64,000 nt of DNA from Actinophytocola sp. Lineage in GTDB: Bacteria; Actinomycetota; Actinomycetes; Mycobacteriales; Pseudonocardiaceae. Location: positions 1 to 64,000 of the forward strand of contig WHUB01000013.1 of assembly GCA_009377395.1 (NCBI GenBank). Direction: 5' to 3'. Of the stretch, positions 40,126 through 49,573 are shown piece after piece. The position numbers were made by a program, and so were the translations under genes. The stretch's first letter is position 1. Each line of letters opens with the position of its first letter. Under the pieces are notes generated by a model that did no database searches, was not told the origin of the DNA, and saw only the letters and a program-made list of their open reading frames with translations.

Positions 40126-41811
40126 CTACTGACCCCCGCTCAACGCACGGGAGACCGCGTCGCGGAGCTTGGCGTGCAGGTCCCGGCGAGCGTCGCGCTC
40201 GATCTTGACCTCGACCACCCGCAGTCCCTCGGGACGTCGCAGCGCGGCGCGCAGCTCGTCGCCGCTCGTCACCAGCGTGTGCGGCACGCCGTAGCCGGCG
40301 CACAGCGCGCCGATGTCGGCGCCGTGCGGGGTGCCGAACACCCGCTCGAAGCTGCGGCTGTGCTGCTGTTCGCCCTGTTCCAGCAGCGAGAAGATGCCAC
40401 CGCCGTCGTCGTTGACGACCACGATCGTCAGATCGGGACGACGTTCGAGCGTGCCGGTCAACAGCCCGTTGCTGTCGTGCAGGAAGGTCAGGTCGCCGAG
40501 CAGCGCGTACGACGGCCCGGCGTGCACCAGTGCCGCGCCGACGGCGGCCGACACGGTGCCGTCGATCCCGGCGACGCCCCGGTTGCGGTGCACCACCAGA
40601 TCCGGCCGCACCGGCCCCGCCGCGAGCGCGATGTCGCGAGCGGGGTTGGACGAGCCGACCACGAGCAGCGAGCCCGGCGGCAGCGCGGCGACGACGTCGG
40701 CGGCGACCGCGGGCCCCGATGGCCACGGCTCATCGGCGAGCGCGGCGGCGACGGCGCTGCGGGCGGCGGCGTCGGCGGCCCGCCAGCGCTCGAGCCACTC
40801 CGGGTCGGCAGGCTTGGTCGGCTCGGCGAACCACTGCCCCACCTGCCGGACGTTGTGGGCGGGCGCCGGCCAGTCGGTGTCCGGCCGGACCAGCAGCACC
40901 TCGACGTCGGCGTCGGCGAGCAGGCCCTGGATCTGGCGGAACACCGTCGGCCGTCCGATGCACAGCACCTGCTCCGGCTTGTGCGCGGCGACGAACTCCG
41001 GCACCGCCAACAGCCAAGCGCCGCTGGTGATCGCCGAGTCGCCGGACACCCCGGCGCCGCCGGTCTCCGCGATCAGCGGCCAGCCGTTGGCCTCGGCCCA
41101 CTCGGCGGCGGCGGCGACCCCGGAGTCGCAGGCTACGACGAGCCCGGTGCGGGTCGACGGCACCACGAACGCGGGCAGCGCGCCGTAGTCGGGCAACTCG
41201 GTCCAGCGCTGGCCGTTGGGCCTGCCGTCGAGCGGCTCGCACCAGACGTCGGCGTCCGGCCCGACGTCGGGCACCAGCGGCTCCCGGAACGGCACGTTGA
41301 GGTGCACCGGGCCGGAGCGCCACTCGCCGTAAGCGGCGTTCCAGGCCCGGCAGACCTGGCTGCGCCAGTAGGCGTTCTGCCCGGTGTGGTCGTCGGCGAT
41401 TGCCAGCTCGTTGAAGTAGCGCACCGCGTCGCCGTAGAGCCGGTCCTGGTCGATGACCTGGTTCGCGCCAGCCGCGCGCAGCTCGGGCGGCCGGTCGGCG
41501 GTCAGCACGATCAGCGGCACCCCGGCGCGGTCGGCCTCGAGCACGGCGGGGTGGAAGTTCGCGGCGGCGGTGCCGGAGGTGCAGACCACGACGGCAGGAC
41601 GTCCGGTGCGGGCGGCAATGCCGAGCGCGAGGAAGGCGGCGGAACGCTCATCGATCCTGACGTGCAGACCGACCCGGCCCGCCTCGGCCGCGTCGAAGAA
41701 CGCCATGGCCAGCGGCGCGTTGCGGGAACCGGGGCACAGCACCACGTGCGACACGGTGTTGCGCGCCAACTCGTCGACGAGCACCCTCGCCTGCGCTGTC
41801 GACGGGTTCAC
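40126..41811 (-). CDS. menD: SEPHCHC synthase MenD
   Basis: TPP-dependent enzyme that joins 2-oxoglutarate-derived succinic semialdehyde to isochorismate in menaquinone synthesis. Start region MNPSTAQARVLVDELARN; LCPGSRNAPLAMAF; TPP/Mg motif LLGDLTFLHDSNGLL followed by VVVNDDGGGIFSLLEQG. 561 aa, normal. Divergent from menB with a 57-bp spacer; the DUF3592 gene follows downstream. Confidence 0.96.
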   Translation of the reverse strand: MNPSTAQARVLVDELARNTVSHVVLCPGSRNAPLAMAFFDAAEAGRVGLHVRIDERSAAFLALGIAARTGRPAVVVCTSGTAAANFHPAVLEADRAGVPLIVLTADRPPELRAAGANQVIDQDRLYGDAVRYFNELAIADDHTGQNAYWRSQVCRAWNAAYGEWRSGPVHLNVPFREPLVPDVGPDADVWCEPLDGRPNGQRWTELPDYGALPAFVVPSTRTGLVVACDSGVAAAAEWAEANGWPLIAETGGAGVSGDSAITSGAWLLAVPEFVAAHKPEQVLCIGRPTVFRQIQGLLADADVEVLLVRPDTDWPAPAHNVRQVGQWFAEPTKPADPEWLERWRAADAAARSAVAAALADEPWPSGPAVAADVVAALPPGSLLVVGSSNPARDIALAAGPVRPDLVVHRNRGVAGIDGTVSAAVGAALVHAGPSYALLGDLTFLHDSNGLLTGTLERRPDLTIVVVNDDGGGIFSLLEQGEQQHSRSFERVFGTPHGADIGALCAGYGVPHTLVTSGDELRAALRRPEGLRVVEVKIERDARRDLHAKLRDAVSRALSGGQ

Positions 41812-41868
41812 CGGGTGGCCCCGCTGCTGCGATCACTGGCTGTCGGCACACGGCATATCCTCCCAGAC

Positions 41869-42792
41869 ATGTCAGCCACCCCAGTGTCCGAACTGTTCGA
41901 CCCCTCCGCGTGGGAGGCGGTCGACGGGTTCGACTTCACCGACATCACCTACCACCGCTCGACCGAGAGCCGCTCCGGCAAGCGGGTGCTCCGGGTTGCC
42001 TTCAACCGCCCCGACGTGCGCAACGCGTTCCGCCCGCACACGGTGGACGAGCTGTTCCGGGCGCTCGACCACGCGAGGATGTGCTCCGACGTCGGAGCCG
42101 TCCTGCTCACCGGAAACGGCCCGTCCGCCAAGGACGGCGGCTGGGCGTTCTGCTCCGGTGGTGACCAGCGTATTCGCGGCAAGACGGGATATCAGTACGC
42201 CAGCGGCGAGACGTCGGACACGGTGGACCCAGCCAGGGCGGGCAGGCTGCACATCCTGGAGGTGCAGCGACTGATCCGGTTCATGCCGAAGGTCGTGATC
42301 TGCGTGGTTCCCGGCTGGGCGGCGGGCGGCGGGCACTCGCTGCACGTGGTGTGCGATCTCACACTCGCCTCGGCCGAACATGCTCGGTTCAAGCAGACCG
42401 ACGCCGACGTCGGGTCGTTCGACGGCGGGTTCGGCTCGGCGTACCTGGCCAAGATGGTCGGGCAGAAGTTCGCGCGGGAGATCTTCTTCCTCGGCCGGGA
42501 GTACGACGCCGAGCAGATGCACGCGATGGGCGCGGTCAACGCCGTCGTGCCGCACGCCTCGCTCGAGAAGGTGGCGCTGGAGTGGGCGTGGGACGTCAAC
42601 GGCAAGTCGCCGACCGCGCAGCGGATGCTGAAGTACGCGTTCAACCTCGTCGACGACGGGCTCGTCGGGCAGCAGCTGTTCGCGGGCGAGACGACGCGGC
42701 TGGCGTACATGACCGACGAGGCCGTCGAGGGCCGCGACTCCTTCCTGCAGCGGCGAGAGCCGGACTGGTCGGAGTACCCGTACTTCTACTGA
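41869..42792 (+). CDS. menB: 1,4-dihydroxy-2-naphthoyl-CoA synthase MenB
   Basis: Crotonase-fold enzyme closing the naphthoate ring from o-succinylbenzoyl-CoA. Diagnostic elements: AFCSGGDQRIRG, PGWAAGGGHSLHVVCDLTLAS, KQTDADVGSFDGGFGSAYLA and the C-terminal EGRDSFLQRREPDWSEYPYFY-type ending (read in parts). 307 aa from ATG 41869; the upstream open frame is antisense to menD. Ends 7 nt inside vapC on the opposite strand. Confidence 0.96.
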   Translation: MSATPVSELFDPSAWEAVDGFDFTDITYHRSTESRSGKRVLRVAFNRPDVRNAFRPHTVDELFRALDHARMCSDVGAVLLTGNGPSAKDGGWAFCSGGDQRIRGKTGYQYASGETSDTVDPARAGRLHILEVQRLIRFMPKVVICVVPGWAAGGGHSLHVVCDLTLASAEHARFKQTDADVGSFDGGFGSAYLAKMVGQKFAREIFFLGREYDAEQMHAMGAVNAVVPHASLEKVALEWAWDVNGKSPTAQRMLKYAFNLVDDGLVGQQLFAGETTRLAYMTDEAVEGRDSFLQRREPDWSEYPYFY

Positions 42793-43205
42793 CCCGGCAG
42801 GTCGTACACCCGGCGCGCGGCGACGTCCGCGAGGTGACGGGCTGCCGTCGCGAAGTCGTTGTCGTCGTGGAGGACGACCAGCCCCCGGATCGCGGCCGTC
42901 GCGCACACGAGCAGGTCGACGAGGGAGAACGCGCGGTGAACTCCGGCCCTGACCAGCCGGTGCTGCGCCGCGTCGACCCACGACCAGACGGTTTTCGGTA
43001 CCGGCACATCCGGGTACAACGCGGCGAACATCTCGGTCATGTCGTCGTACTCGTCGCGATCGCGCGCGCTGCGGCGGAACTCGGCGCGCTGCGGATGACA
43101 GGAGCCGACGACCCGGCCGGCGAGCACGTCCGCCCACGCGGCACGGACCTCGTCATCGCGCAGCACGCGCCACAGTCCCGACGAGTCGATGAGGTACCGG
43201 ATCAC
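42786..43205 (-). CDS. vapC: PIN-domain ribonuclease toxin VapC
   Basis: Toxin of a type II VapBC pair; PIN nucleases cut RNA with Mg2+. The acidic active site is visible: D7 (YLIDSSGLW), E42 (QRAEF), D97 (SLVDLLVCA) and D114-D117 (LHDDNDF). 139 aa. The GTG start overlaps the vapB stop (GTGA). Inserted between menB and glmS, with its 3' end overlapping menB by 7 nt. Confidence 0.9.
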   Translation of the reverse strand: MIRYLIDSSGLWRVLRDDEVRAAWADVLAGRVVGSCHPQRAEFRRSARDRDEYDDMTEMFAALYPDVPVPKTVWSWVDAAQHRLVRAGVHRAFSLVDLLVCATAAIRGLVVLHDDNDFATAARHLADVAARRVYDLPGQ

Positions 43206-43423
43206 GCCGTGGGGTTCTTGTCCGCGTCACGCAGCCGCCGCCAGCCGTCGTAGTCCCAGTCGCGGGCGGCGGCCGCGTAGCGCTCGAGGTCCTCGATCCG
43301 CCGGTGACGATCCGCGTACTCGCGCAGCGCGAGGTTCACGGTCTCCTTCTTCGTCTTCGCCCCGGACAGCCGCATGGCTTCGGTGAGGGCGTCCTCGTCG
43401 AGGTCGATCTGGGTCACCGTCAC
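43202..43423 (-). CDS. vapB: VapB-type antitoxin
   Basis: Ribbon-helix-helix antitoxin: MTVTQIDLDEDALTEAMRLS, then KTKKETVNLALREYADRHRR (the KKETVN pattern is typical of VapB), with a C-terminal toxin-binding tail rich in Trp/Arg/Asp. GTG 43423 has GGAGG 6 nt upstream; 10 upstream codons are rejected. 73 aa. Expected to bind its own promoter with VapC. Confidence 0.88.
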   Translation of the reverse strand: MTVTQIDLDEDALTEAMRLSGAKTKKETVNLALREYADRHRRIEDLERYAAAARDWDYDGWRRLRDADKNPTA

Positions 43424-43447
43424 GGCGCACCTCCGGATGTATGCCAT

Positions 43448-43464
43448 GTACATCCGAATTGTAC
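43448..43464. promoter_or_regulatory. vapBC operator-like inverted repeat
   Basis: GTACA (43448-43452) and TGTAC (43460-43464) with a 7-nt spacer, 25 nt upstream of the vapB start, in a locally AT-rich spacer. VapBC complexes typically bind such short inverted repeats. Confidence 0.5.
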
Positions 43465-43475
43465 TCCACCAACAT

Positions 43476-45302
43476 CTACTCCACCGTGACGCTCTTGGCC
43501 AGGTTGCGAGGCTTGTCGATGTCGCGGCCGAGCCGCAGCGCGAGGTGGTATGCGAACAACTGCAACGGGATGGTCAGCAGGATCGGGTCGAGCTCCGGCG
43601 TCGCGCTCGGCACCCGGATCTCGGCGTCGGCCAGCCCCGGGGGCAGCTCGGCGTTGGTCACCGCGATCACCGGGCCGCCGCGCGCCTTGATCTGCTCGAT
43701 GGTGCCGATGTTCTTGGCGAGCAGCTCGTCGTCGGGCACCAGCACCACCGACGGCATGGTGGCGTCGATCAGCGCGAGTGGCCCGTGCTTGAGCTCCGAC
43801 GCCTGGTACGCCTCGGCGTGCACGTAGGAGATCTCCTTCAGCTTCTGCGCGCCCTCCCGCGCCGCGGGCCAGCAGCGGACCCGGCCGATGAAGAACATCC
43901 CGCGCGCGTCGCGGAACCGGTCCGCGACCTCAGCGATCTGGTCTTCGGTCGCCAGCACCTCGGCGATGCGCTCCGGCATTTTCGACAGCGCCGCGACGAT
44001 CCGGCCACCGTCGGCCACGGAGAGGTCCCGCACCCGCCCGAGCAGCAGCGCGAGCAGCGCGAACGACACGCTCATGCTGGTCACGGCCTTGGTCGACGCG
44101 ACGGACACCTCCGGGCCCGAGTGCAGCAGCACGCCGTGGCCGCACTCCCGCGCGATCGCGCTGCCGACCACGTTGACGACACCCATGACCTGCCCGCCCT
44201 TGCGTTGCAGCTCGCGCACGGCGGCGAGGGTGTCAGCCGTCTCGCCGGACTGGCTCACCGCCACGTAGAGCGTGTCGCCGTCGATCACCGGGTTGCGATA
44301 GCGGAACTCCGACGCCGGTTCGGCGTCCGCGGGCAGCCGCGCCAGCTCCTCGACCAGGTTCGCGCCGAGCTGGCCCGCGTAGTACGCCGAGCCGCAGCCG
44401 AGGAACTTCACCGCACGCACCGACCGCAACGCCCGCGCGTCGAGGTTGATGCCGCCGAGCCGCGCGGTGGAGAACCGCTCGTCCAGCCTGCCGAGCAGCG
44501 CCCTGCGGATCGCCTCCGGCTGCTCGAACATCTCCTTGTGCATGAAGTTCTCGTAGCCGTCGAGCTGGAAGTCCGCGTCGTCGACGTCCACTGTGGTCGG
44601 TGACTTCGCGGTGCTGTGCGCCTGCAACGTGCTGGTGCGGTAGTCCTCGGCGGTGAGCGTCGCCAGCTCGCCGTCGTCGAGGTAGACCACGCTCTGCGTG
44701 TAGCGGACCAGCGCGGCGACGTCGGACGCGACGAACATCTCGCCGTCACCGACGCCGAGCACGATCGGGCTGCCGTTGCGCGCGACGACCAGCTCGCCCG
44801 GCCTGCTCGCGTCCATGACCACCAGCCCATAGGCGCCGCTGACCTGCCGCAACGCCGTGCGCACCGCCTGCTCCAGCGACTCGGCGCCGTCCTCGAACGC
44901 CGCCGCGACCAGGTGCGCGATGGCCTCGGTGTCGGTGTCCGACGCGAAGCTGACCCCGTCCGCGGCGAGCGAGGCCCGCAGCTCGTCGGCGTTCTCGATG
45001 ATGCCGTTGTGGACGACGGCGATGCGCCTCGCCGCGTCGAGCTGCGGGTGCGCGTTGGCGTCGGTCGGCTCGCCGTGGGTGGCCCAGCGGGTGTGGGCGA
45101 TGCCGGACGTCGCGGGCAGCCCGTCACCGACCAGCTCCCGCAGCTCCCCGACCCGGACGGCCGCCTTGGTGACCTTGAGCCGCCCCCGATGCGGCACCGC
45201 GATGCCCGCCGAGTCGTAGCCGCGATACTCCAGCCGGTGCAGTCCCTCCAGCAGGATCGGTGTCGCTTGCCTGCCGCCGACATACCCGACGATGCCGCAC
45301 AT
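43476..45302 (-). CDS. glmS: Glutamine:fructose-6-phosphate aminotransferase (isomerizing)
   Basis: Makes glucosamine-6-phosphate for peptidoglycan and, in this group, mycothiol-type sugars. N-terminal glutaminase with nucleophile Cys2 (MCGIVGYVG), HTRWATHGEPTDANAHP and NGIIEN; SIS isomerase domains from about residue 290 (FLGCGSAYYAGQLGAN, then SQSGETADTLAA) and 460; C-terminal DIDKPRNLAKSVTVE is the sugar-binding tail. 608 aa. GGGAGG precedes the ATG. Actinobacteria usually keep a glmS near glmM and ribosomal genes, so this may be a second copy (inference). Confidence 0.95.
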   Translation of the reverse strand: MCGIVGYVGGRQATPILLEGLHRLEYRGYDSAGIAVPHRGRLKVTKAAVRVGELRELVGDGLPATSGIAHTRWATHGEPTDANAHPQLDAARRIAVVHNGIIENADELRASLAADGVSFASDTDTEAIAHLVAAAFEDGAESLEQAVRTALRQVSGAYGLVVMDASRPGELVVARNGSPIVLGVGDGEMFVASDVAALVRYTQSVVYLDDGELATLTAEDYRTSTLQAHSTAKSPTTVDVDDADFQLDGYENFMHKEMFEQPEAIRRALLGRLDERFSTARLGGINLDARALRSVRAVKFLGCGSAYYAGQLGANLVEELARLPADAEPASEFRYRNPVIDGDTLYVAVSQSGETADTLAAVRELQRKGGQVMGVVNVVGSAIARECGHGVLLHSGPEVSVASTKAVTSMSVSFALLALLLGRVRDLSVADGGRIVAALSKMPERIAEVLATEDQIAEVADRFRDARGMFFIGRVRCWPAAREGAQKLKEISYVHAEAYQASELKHGPLALIDATMPSVVLVPDDELLAKNIGTIEQIKARGGPVIAVTNAELPPGLADAEIRVPSATPELDPILLTIPLQLFAYHLALRLGRDIDKPRNLAKSVTVE

Positions 45303-45316
45303 GTGGTCCTCCCTCG

Positions 45317-45595
45317 TTAGCCGTAGACGATGCGCCGCAACTGGCGCTCCGTCACCTCGCCCGCGCCGACCGGCCGCTGCGCCAGCTCCGCCGCGAGCTG
45401 CGTCCACACCTCGGCGTTCTTGCGCCCCCTGCGGCGCAGCTCGGCGTGCCGCCGCCGCACGTACTGCTCCCGCGTCTCGCCGTAGTAGGCGATGACGTCG
45501 GCGATCACGCGCGCCGCGACGTTCTCCGGCAGCCCGGTCGTGCCCGCGACGTGGCGGACGAGGTCCTCCGGCAGCCCGGAGTCGTAAGCGGACAC
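45317..45595 (-). CDS. Conserved small protein of unknown function
   Basis: 92 aa, unrecognised. Predicted largely helical and basic in the middle: YYGETREQYVRRRHAELRRR, then ending ERQLRRIVYG. GTG start with GAGG upstream. It lies 14 nt upstream of glmS in the same direction and is divergent from menE. A comparable small gene lies beside menE in mycobacteria, so it is likely real, but the function is unknown. Confidence 0.7.
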   Translation of the reverse strand: MSAYDSGLPEDLVRHVAGTTGLPENVAARVIADVIAYYGETREQYVRRRHAELRRRGRKNAEVWTQLAAELAQRPVGAGEVTERQLRRIVYG

Positions 45596-45638
45596 AACGG
45601 ACAGCCTCGCACCCGGACAGCGGCTTCAGCAAGTTTCT

Positions 45639-45654
45639 TGCCCGATTTCGGGCA
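45639..45654. promoter_or_regulatory. Palindrome TGCCCGATTTCGGGCA between divergent genes
   Basis: 7-bp arms TGCCCGA and TCGGGCA around TT, midway in the 97-bp gap between the small protein gene and menE. It could be an operator shared by both promoters. Confidence 0.45.
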
Positions 45655-45692
45655 GGGTCGAGTTCCATCTCACGGCGACGCACAATGGCCGG

Positions 45693-46802
45693 GTGCGAGT
45701 GGTGACTGTCGACGGCACGCCGGAAAGCGTCCGAGAGCTGCGCGCGGCGCTGGCCGCCGCGCTTGACGGCGGCCAGCCGGTGCTGCCCGTCGCACCCGGT
45801 GCCGGCCCGCCGCCGACGGCGGCACCCACCAGCGCCGCCGTGGTGATCAGGACGTCCGGCTCGACCGGGACGCCGAAGGACGTGCTGCTGTCGGCCGGGG
45901 CGCTGACCGCGTCCGCGCGGGCCACCCACGACCGGCTCGGCGGCCCCGGCCACTGGCTGCTCGCGACGCCGGCGCACTACGTCGGCGGCCTCCAGGTGCT
46001 GGTGCGGTCGCTGCTCGCGGGCACCGAGCCCGCGGTGCTCGACCTGTCGGACGGCTTCCAGCCCGAGGCGTTCGCACAGCTCACGAAGGCCCTGCCCGCC
46101 GACGGCCCGCGCTACACCGCACTGGTGCCCACCCAGCTCGGCAGGCTGCTCGACGCCGGGCAGGCGGCCGCGACCGCCTCGTTCGACGCGATCGTCGTCG
46201 GCGGCGCCGCGCTGCCCGCCGAGCTGCGGCGGCGCGCCGAGGACGCCGGCATCCGGCTGGTCAGCGCCTACGGCATGAGCGAGACGTCGGGCGGCTGCGT
46301 GTACGACGGCGTCCCGCTCGACGGCGTGCGGGTGTCGACGGACGGCGGCCGGGTGCGGCTGGCCGGGCCGGTGCTCGCGGACGGCTACCTCGGGGACGAC
46401 GCCGCGACGGCCGAGGCGTTCCGGGACGGCTGGTTCCACACCAGCGACCTGGGGCGCATCACGGCCGACGGGCGGCTCGAGGTGGTCGGCCGGGCCGACG
46501 ACGTGATCAACACCGGTGGCGTGAAGGTCCCCGCGAGCGCTGTCGAGGACGCGCTGCGCGGTCACCCCGGCGTGGCCGACGCCTGCGTCGTCGGCGTGCC
46601 CGACCCGGACTGGGGCGAGGCCGTCGTCGCCGCCGTGGTGGCCGCCGGCCAGCACGTGCCGTCCGAGGGCGAGCTGACGGCCCACGTCAAGACCGCCCTT
46701 GGCGCGGCGTCAGCGCCCAAGCGGATCCGATTCCTACCCGAGCTGCCGCTGCGCGGACCCGGCAAGCCCGACCGCGACGCGGTGCGCCGGATGCTCCGGT
46801 GA
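45693..46802 (+). CDS. menE: o-succinylbenzoate--CoA ligase MenE
   Basis: Adenylate-forming enzyme activating o-succinylbenzoate for MenB. AMP-binding core RTSGSTGTPKDVLLS, the YGMSETSGGCVYDG motif, WFHTSDLG and the hinge/catalytic Lys near KPDRDAVRRML. At 369 aa it is the short actinobacterial form lacking much of the N-terminal subdomain. Overlaps menA by 4 nt (GTGA), so the two are coupled. Confidence 0.94.
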   Translation: MRVVTVDGTPESVRELRAALAAALDGGQPVLPVAPGAGPPPTAAPTSAAVVIRTSGSTGTPKDVLLSAGALTASARATHDRLGGPGHWLLATPAHYVGGLQVLVRSLLAGTEPAVLDLSDGFQPEAFAQLTKALPADGPRYTALVPTQLGRLLDAGQAAATASFDAIVVGGAALPAELRRRAEDAGIRLVSAYGMSETSGGCVYDGVPLDGVRVSTDGGRVRLAGPVLADGYLGDDAATAEAFRDGWFHTSDLGRITADGRLEVVGRADDVINTGGVKVPASAVEDALRGHPGVADACVVGVPDPDWGEAVVAAVVAAGQHVPSEGELTAHVKTALGAASAPKRIRFLPELPLRGPGKPDRDAVRRMLR

Positions 46803-47686
46803 AGAATGCCCGCATGGCAATGATCACCGCATGGGTGCAGGGTGCGCGGCCGCGCACCCTGCCCAACGCCGTCGCCCCGGTCGTCGTCGGCGCCGGAGCC
46901 GCCGCCGAGCTGGGCGGGTTCTCCTGGCTGCGCTCGGCGCTGGCGCTGCTCGTCGCGCTGGCGCTGATCGTCGGCGTGAACTACGCCAACGACTACTCCG
47001 ACGGCGTGCGCGGCACCGACGACGCTCGCGTCGGTCCGCTACGGCTGGTCGCGTCGGGCACCGCCGAGGCGAGGTCGGTGCTGGCCGCGGCGCTGAGCTG
47101 CTTCCTGCTCGCCTGCATCGCCGGGCTCGCGCTGGTGATCCTCAGCGGCGCGTGGTGGCTGCTCGCGGTGGGGGCGCTTTGCGTCGGCGGCGCGTGGTTC
47201 TACACCGGCGGACGGCGTCCGTACGGCTACGCCGGGTTCGGCGAGGTCGCGGTGTTCGTGTTCTTCGGCCTCGCCGCCGTTCTCGGCACCGTCTACGTCC
47301 AGGCGGGCGGCCTCAGCCTGCTCGCGCTGGGCGGCGCGGTCGCGGTCGGCTCGTTCTCGTCGGCGGCGCTGCTGGCCAACAACCTGCGCGACATCCCGAG
47401 CGACACCGACGCGGGCAAGCGCACGCTCGCGGTGCGGCTCGGCGATCTGCGCACCCGGCGGCTGTACCTCGCGCTGGTGGTGCTGCCGTTCGCGGTCACC
47501 ATCGCGATGGCGGTCGCGCTGCCGCCGCTGCTGCTGGCCAGCGTCACCGCGCCCGCCCTGATCCGTCCGGTGCGCGTCGTGCTCGGCCGGGCGACCGGTC
47601 GCGCGCTCATTCCCGTGCTCGCCGACACCGGACTCGCGCTGCTGCTGTGGGCGGTGATCACCGGCGCGGTGCTCGCGGCGGCCTAG
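46799..47686 (+). CDS. menA: 1,4-dihydroxy-2-naphthoate polyprenyltransferase MenA
   Basis: UbiA-superfamily membrane enzyme attaching the polyprenyl tail made by the synthase at 17730. Asp-rich motif [15 protein letters not shown] and second motif [22 protein letters not shown]; eight to nine helices. 295 aa from GTG 46799 (coupled to menE); ATG 46814 is the alternative and gives the common [18 protein letters not shown] opening. Converges with the Cds1-like gene with 4-nt overlap. Confidence 0.95.
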   Translation: MKNARMAMITAWVQGARPRTLPNAVAPVVVGAGAAAELGGFSWLRSALALLVALALIVGVNYANDYSDGVRGTDDARVGPLRLVASGTAEARSVLAAALSCFLLACIAGLALVILSGAWWLLAVGALCVGGAWFYTGGRRPYGYAGFGEVAVFVFFGLAAVLGTVYVQAGGLSLLALGGAVAVGSFSSAALLANNLRDIPSDTDAGKRTLAVRLGDLRTRRLYLALVVLPFAVTIAMAVALPPLLLASVTAPALIRPVRVVLGRATGRALIPVLADTGLALLLWAVITGAVLAAA

Positions 47687-48750
47687 AAGCGTCCGGTCGC
47701 CAGGAACGACTCCAGCCGCTCGCGGTGCGGCGCGAGGTCGAGGCCCTGCTCGGCGATCCAGCCGTCGTCGTAGTAGGTGTGCGCGTACCGCTCGCCGCCG
47801 TCGCAGACCAGCGTCACCACGCTGCCGGTGCGGCCCTCGGCCAGCATCCGCGCGATGAGCTGGAACGCGCCGTAGAGGTTGGTGCCGGTCGAGCCGCCCG
47901 CCCAGTGCCCGGTCTTCTCCCGCAGCAGCCGGATCGCGGCGAACGAGCCCGCGTCGGGCACCGGCAGCATCTCGTCGATCACGCCGGGCAGGAACGACGG
48001 CTCCACCCTGGGCCGCCCGATCCCCTCGATCCGCGACGGCATGCCGGTGCAGTAGTCCATCGCGCCGGTGCGCCACGCCTGGTAGAAGGACGAGTTCTCC
48101 GGGTCGACGACCGCAACGCGGGTGGCGTGCCGCCGGTAGCGCACGTACCGGCCCAGCGTCGCGCTGGTGCCGCCGGTGCCCGCGCCGACGACCACCCAGG
48201 ACGGCACCGGGTGCCGCTCCTGGCGCAGCTGCGCGAAGATCGACTCGGCGATGTTGTTGTTGCCGCGCCAGTCGGTCGCCCGCTCGGCATAGGTGAACTG
48301 GTCGAGGTAGTGCCCGCCGCACTCGGCCGCGAGCCGCTCGGCCTCGGCGTAGATCTCCGGCGGCCGGTCGACGTAATGACAGCGCCCGCCGTAGAACTCG
48401 ATCAGCTCTATCTTCTCTTTACTCGTGCCGCGCGGCACGACGGTGACGAAGTCGAGCCCGAGCATCCGGGCGAAGTACGCCTCCGAGACCGCCGTCGACC
48501 CGCTCGACGCCTCGACCAGCACGGTCCGGTCGCCGATGTCGCCGTTGACCAGGCCGTACAGCAGCAGCGACCGGGCGAGCCGGTGCTTGAGCGAGCCGGT
48601 CGGGTGCACCGACTCGTCCTTGAGGTACAGGTCGATGCCCCACTCCGGCGGCAGCGGGAAGACGTGCAGATGTGTGTCGGCGCTGCGGTTGGCGTCGGCG
48701 TCGATGATGCGCACCGCCTCGTCGACCCAGGCGGGATCGGGACGGCTCAC
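47683..48750 (-). CDS. cds1: PLP-dependent Cds1-like cysteine desulfhydrase / cysteine-synthase fold
   Basis: Fold type II PLP enzyme resembling mycobacterial Cds1, which releases sulfide from cysteine. Lys55 in HPTGSLKHR is the PLP lysine, with [13 protein letters not shown] (phosphate/amino acid loop), [14 protein letters not shown] (PLP phosphate loop), and [15 protein letters not shown] near the end. 355 aa. The GTG start overlaps the DUF4229 gene (GTGA). Activity is inferred by family; a synthase is the alternative. Confidence 0.83.
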   Translation of the reverse strand: MSRPDPAWVDEAVRIIDADANRSADTHLHVFPLPPEWGIDLYLKDESVHPTGSLKHRLARSLLLYGLVNGDIGDRTVLVEASSGSTAVSEAYFARMLGLDFVTVVPRGTSKEKIELIEFYGGRCHYVDRPPEIYAEAERLAAECGGHYLDQFTYAERATDWRGNNNIAESIFAQLRQERHPVPSWVVVGAGTGGTSATLGRYVRYRRHATRVAVVDPENSSFYQAWRTGAMDYCTGMPSRIEGIGRPRVEPSFLPGVIDEMLPVPDAGSFAAIRLLREKTGHWAGGSTGTNLYGAFQLIARMLAEGRTGSVVTLVCDGGERYAHTYYDDGWIAEQGLDLAPHRERLESFLATGRF

Positions 48751-49058
48751 CCCTCGGAGCCCTCCACCGCGTTGGGATCGCGGTCGCCGCGCAGCTCGGC
48801 GCGCAGGCGTTCCTTCTCGGCTTTACGTCGTTCTCCCCTGACGGCGAGACCGGCGGTGACCCGCGTGGCGAGCCTGCGGAACAGCAGCAGGCCGAGCGGG
48901 AAACCGCCGACGATGGCGATGATCAACGCGACCGGCAGCGGCACCTGCGCCAGCACGAGCAACGCGGTCACGAGGGCAACGAGCCCGAACCGGGCCAGCA
49001 GGTACAACGCCAGGTCGGCACCGAAACGATCGTTGGTCCGTTCACTCACAAAAGACAA
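48747..49058 (-). CDS. DUF4229 small membrane protein
   Basis: 103 aa with two transmembrane helices (about 17-38 and 42-62: [36 protein letters not shown]) and a charged cytosolic tail ([19 protein letters not shown]). Matches the DUF4229 pattern found beside menA in many actinobacteria. Translationally coupled to the PLP enzyme gene. Function unknown. Confidence 0.82.
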   Translation of the reverse strand: MSFVSERTNDRFGADLALYLLARFGLVALVTALLVLAQVPLPVALIIAIVGGFPLGLLLFRRLATRVTAGLAVRGERRKAEKERLRAELRGDRDPNAVEGSEG

Positions 49059-49334
49059 CGTTACGCTTGGCCCACCCGGGTTACGTACCCCCGGACCTGC
49101 CGGTATGGTGCGGGTTCCGCAGGTTGCGGCCGCATGCGGGGAAACTCCGTGAGGGCAGGACCGGCGCCTAACGCCCGATTCGTGCCCTTACCTCCGCTTT
49201 ACTATCACCCAAGCGTTCGAGTACCTGGCGTGACTGGTGCAATGATTATGGTGATATTCGCCCATAGTGGGCGTCCGTATGCCGCACGCACGTCATGCGG
49301 GGATTGTAGCGAAAGTCGTGAAGGAGGCTCGAGG
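49059..49334. promoter_or_regulatory. Long leader and promoter region of bldC
   Basis: 276 bp without a gene, separating DUF4229 and bldC starts. AT-rich tracts at about 49193-49211 and 49240-49265 are probable promoter sites; a small stem CGCCCA-TAG-TGGGCG lies at 49259-49273 within the likely 5' untranslated region. AAGGAGG serves bldC. Confidence 0.5.
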
Positions 49335-49550
49335 ATGACAGCAACAGTGCCTCAAACGGGGGGACGTCTGCTCACCCCTGGCGAAGTGGCATCCCTGTTC
49401 CGTGTCGACCCCAAGACCGTGACCAGGTGGGCGGCCGCAGGGCGCATCGGATCGATCCGTACGCCGGGCGGGCACCGCAGGTTCCGTGAGGAAGAGGTCA
49501 ACGAGCTCCTCGCGAAGCTGACGACGGAAGCGACCGACCTGGTCGAGTAA
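49335..49550 (+). CDS. bldC: MerR-like developmental regulator BldC
   Basis: Small DNA-binding protein that controls morphological development in Streptomyces and binds DNA as head-to-tail multimers. Conserved core: LLTPGEVASLFRVDPKTVTRW, then IGSIRTPGGHRRFREEEV (winged HTH, recognition helix about 26-34). 71 aa. AAGGAGG upstream. The open frame continues upstream, but BldC homologues start here. Monocistronic: a long hairpin follows the stop. Confidence 0.95.
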   Translation: MTATVPQTGGRLLTPGEVASLFRVDPKTVTRWAAAGRIGSIRTPGGHRRFREEEVNELLAKLTTEATDLVE

Positions 49551-49573
49551 AGCCGGGCCCGTTCACCGAGCCC

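Noticed and set aside
40174-41868. Long plus-strand frame running into menB
   Set aside because: Antisense to menD with low-complexity composition; only the part from ATG 41869 encodes MenB.
43476-46685. A 1069-codon frame suggesting a GlmS fusion protein
   Set aside because: The upstream part is antisense to menE and the real GlmS starts at MCGIVGYVG (ATG 45302), where Cys2 must be N-terminal for glutaminase activity.
49059-49334. Possible riboswitch in the bldC leader
   Set aside because: Only short stems were visible and no known aptamer core could be recognised; treated as promoter and ordinary leader.
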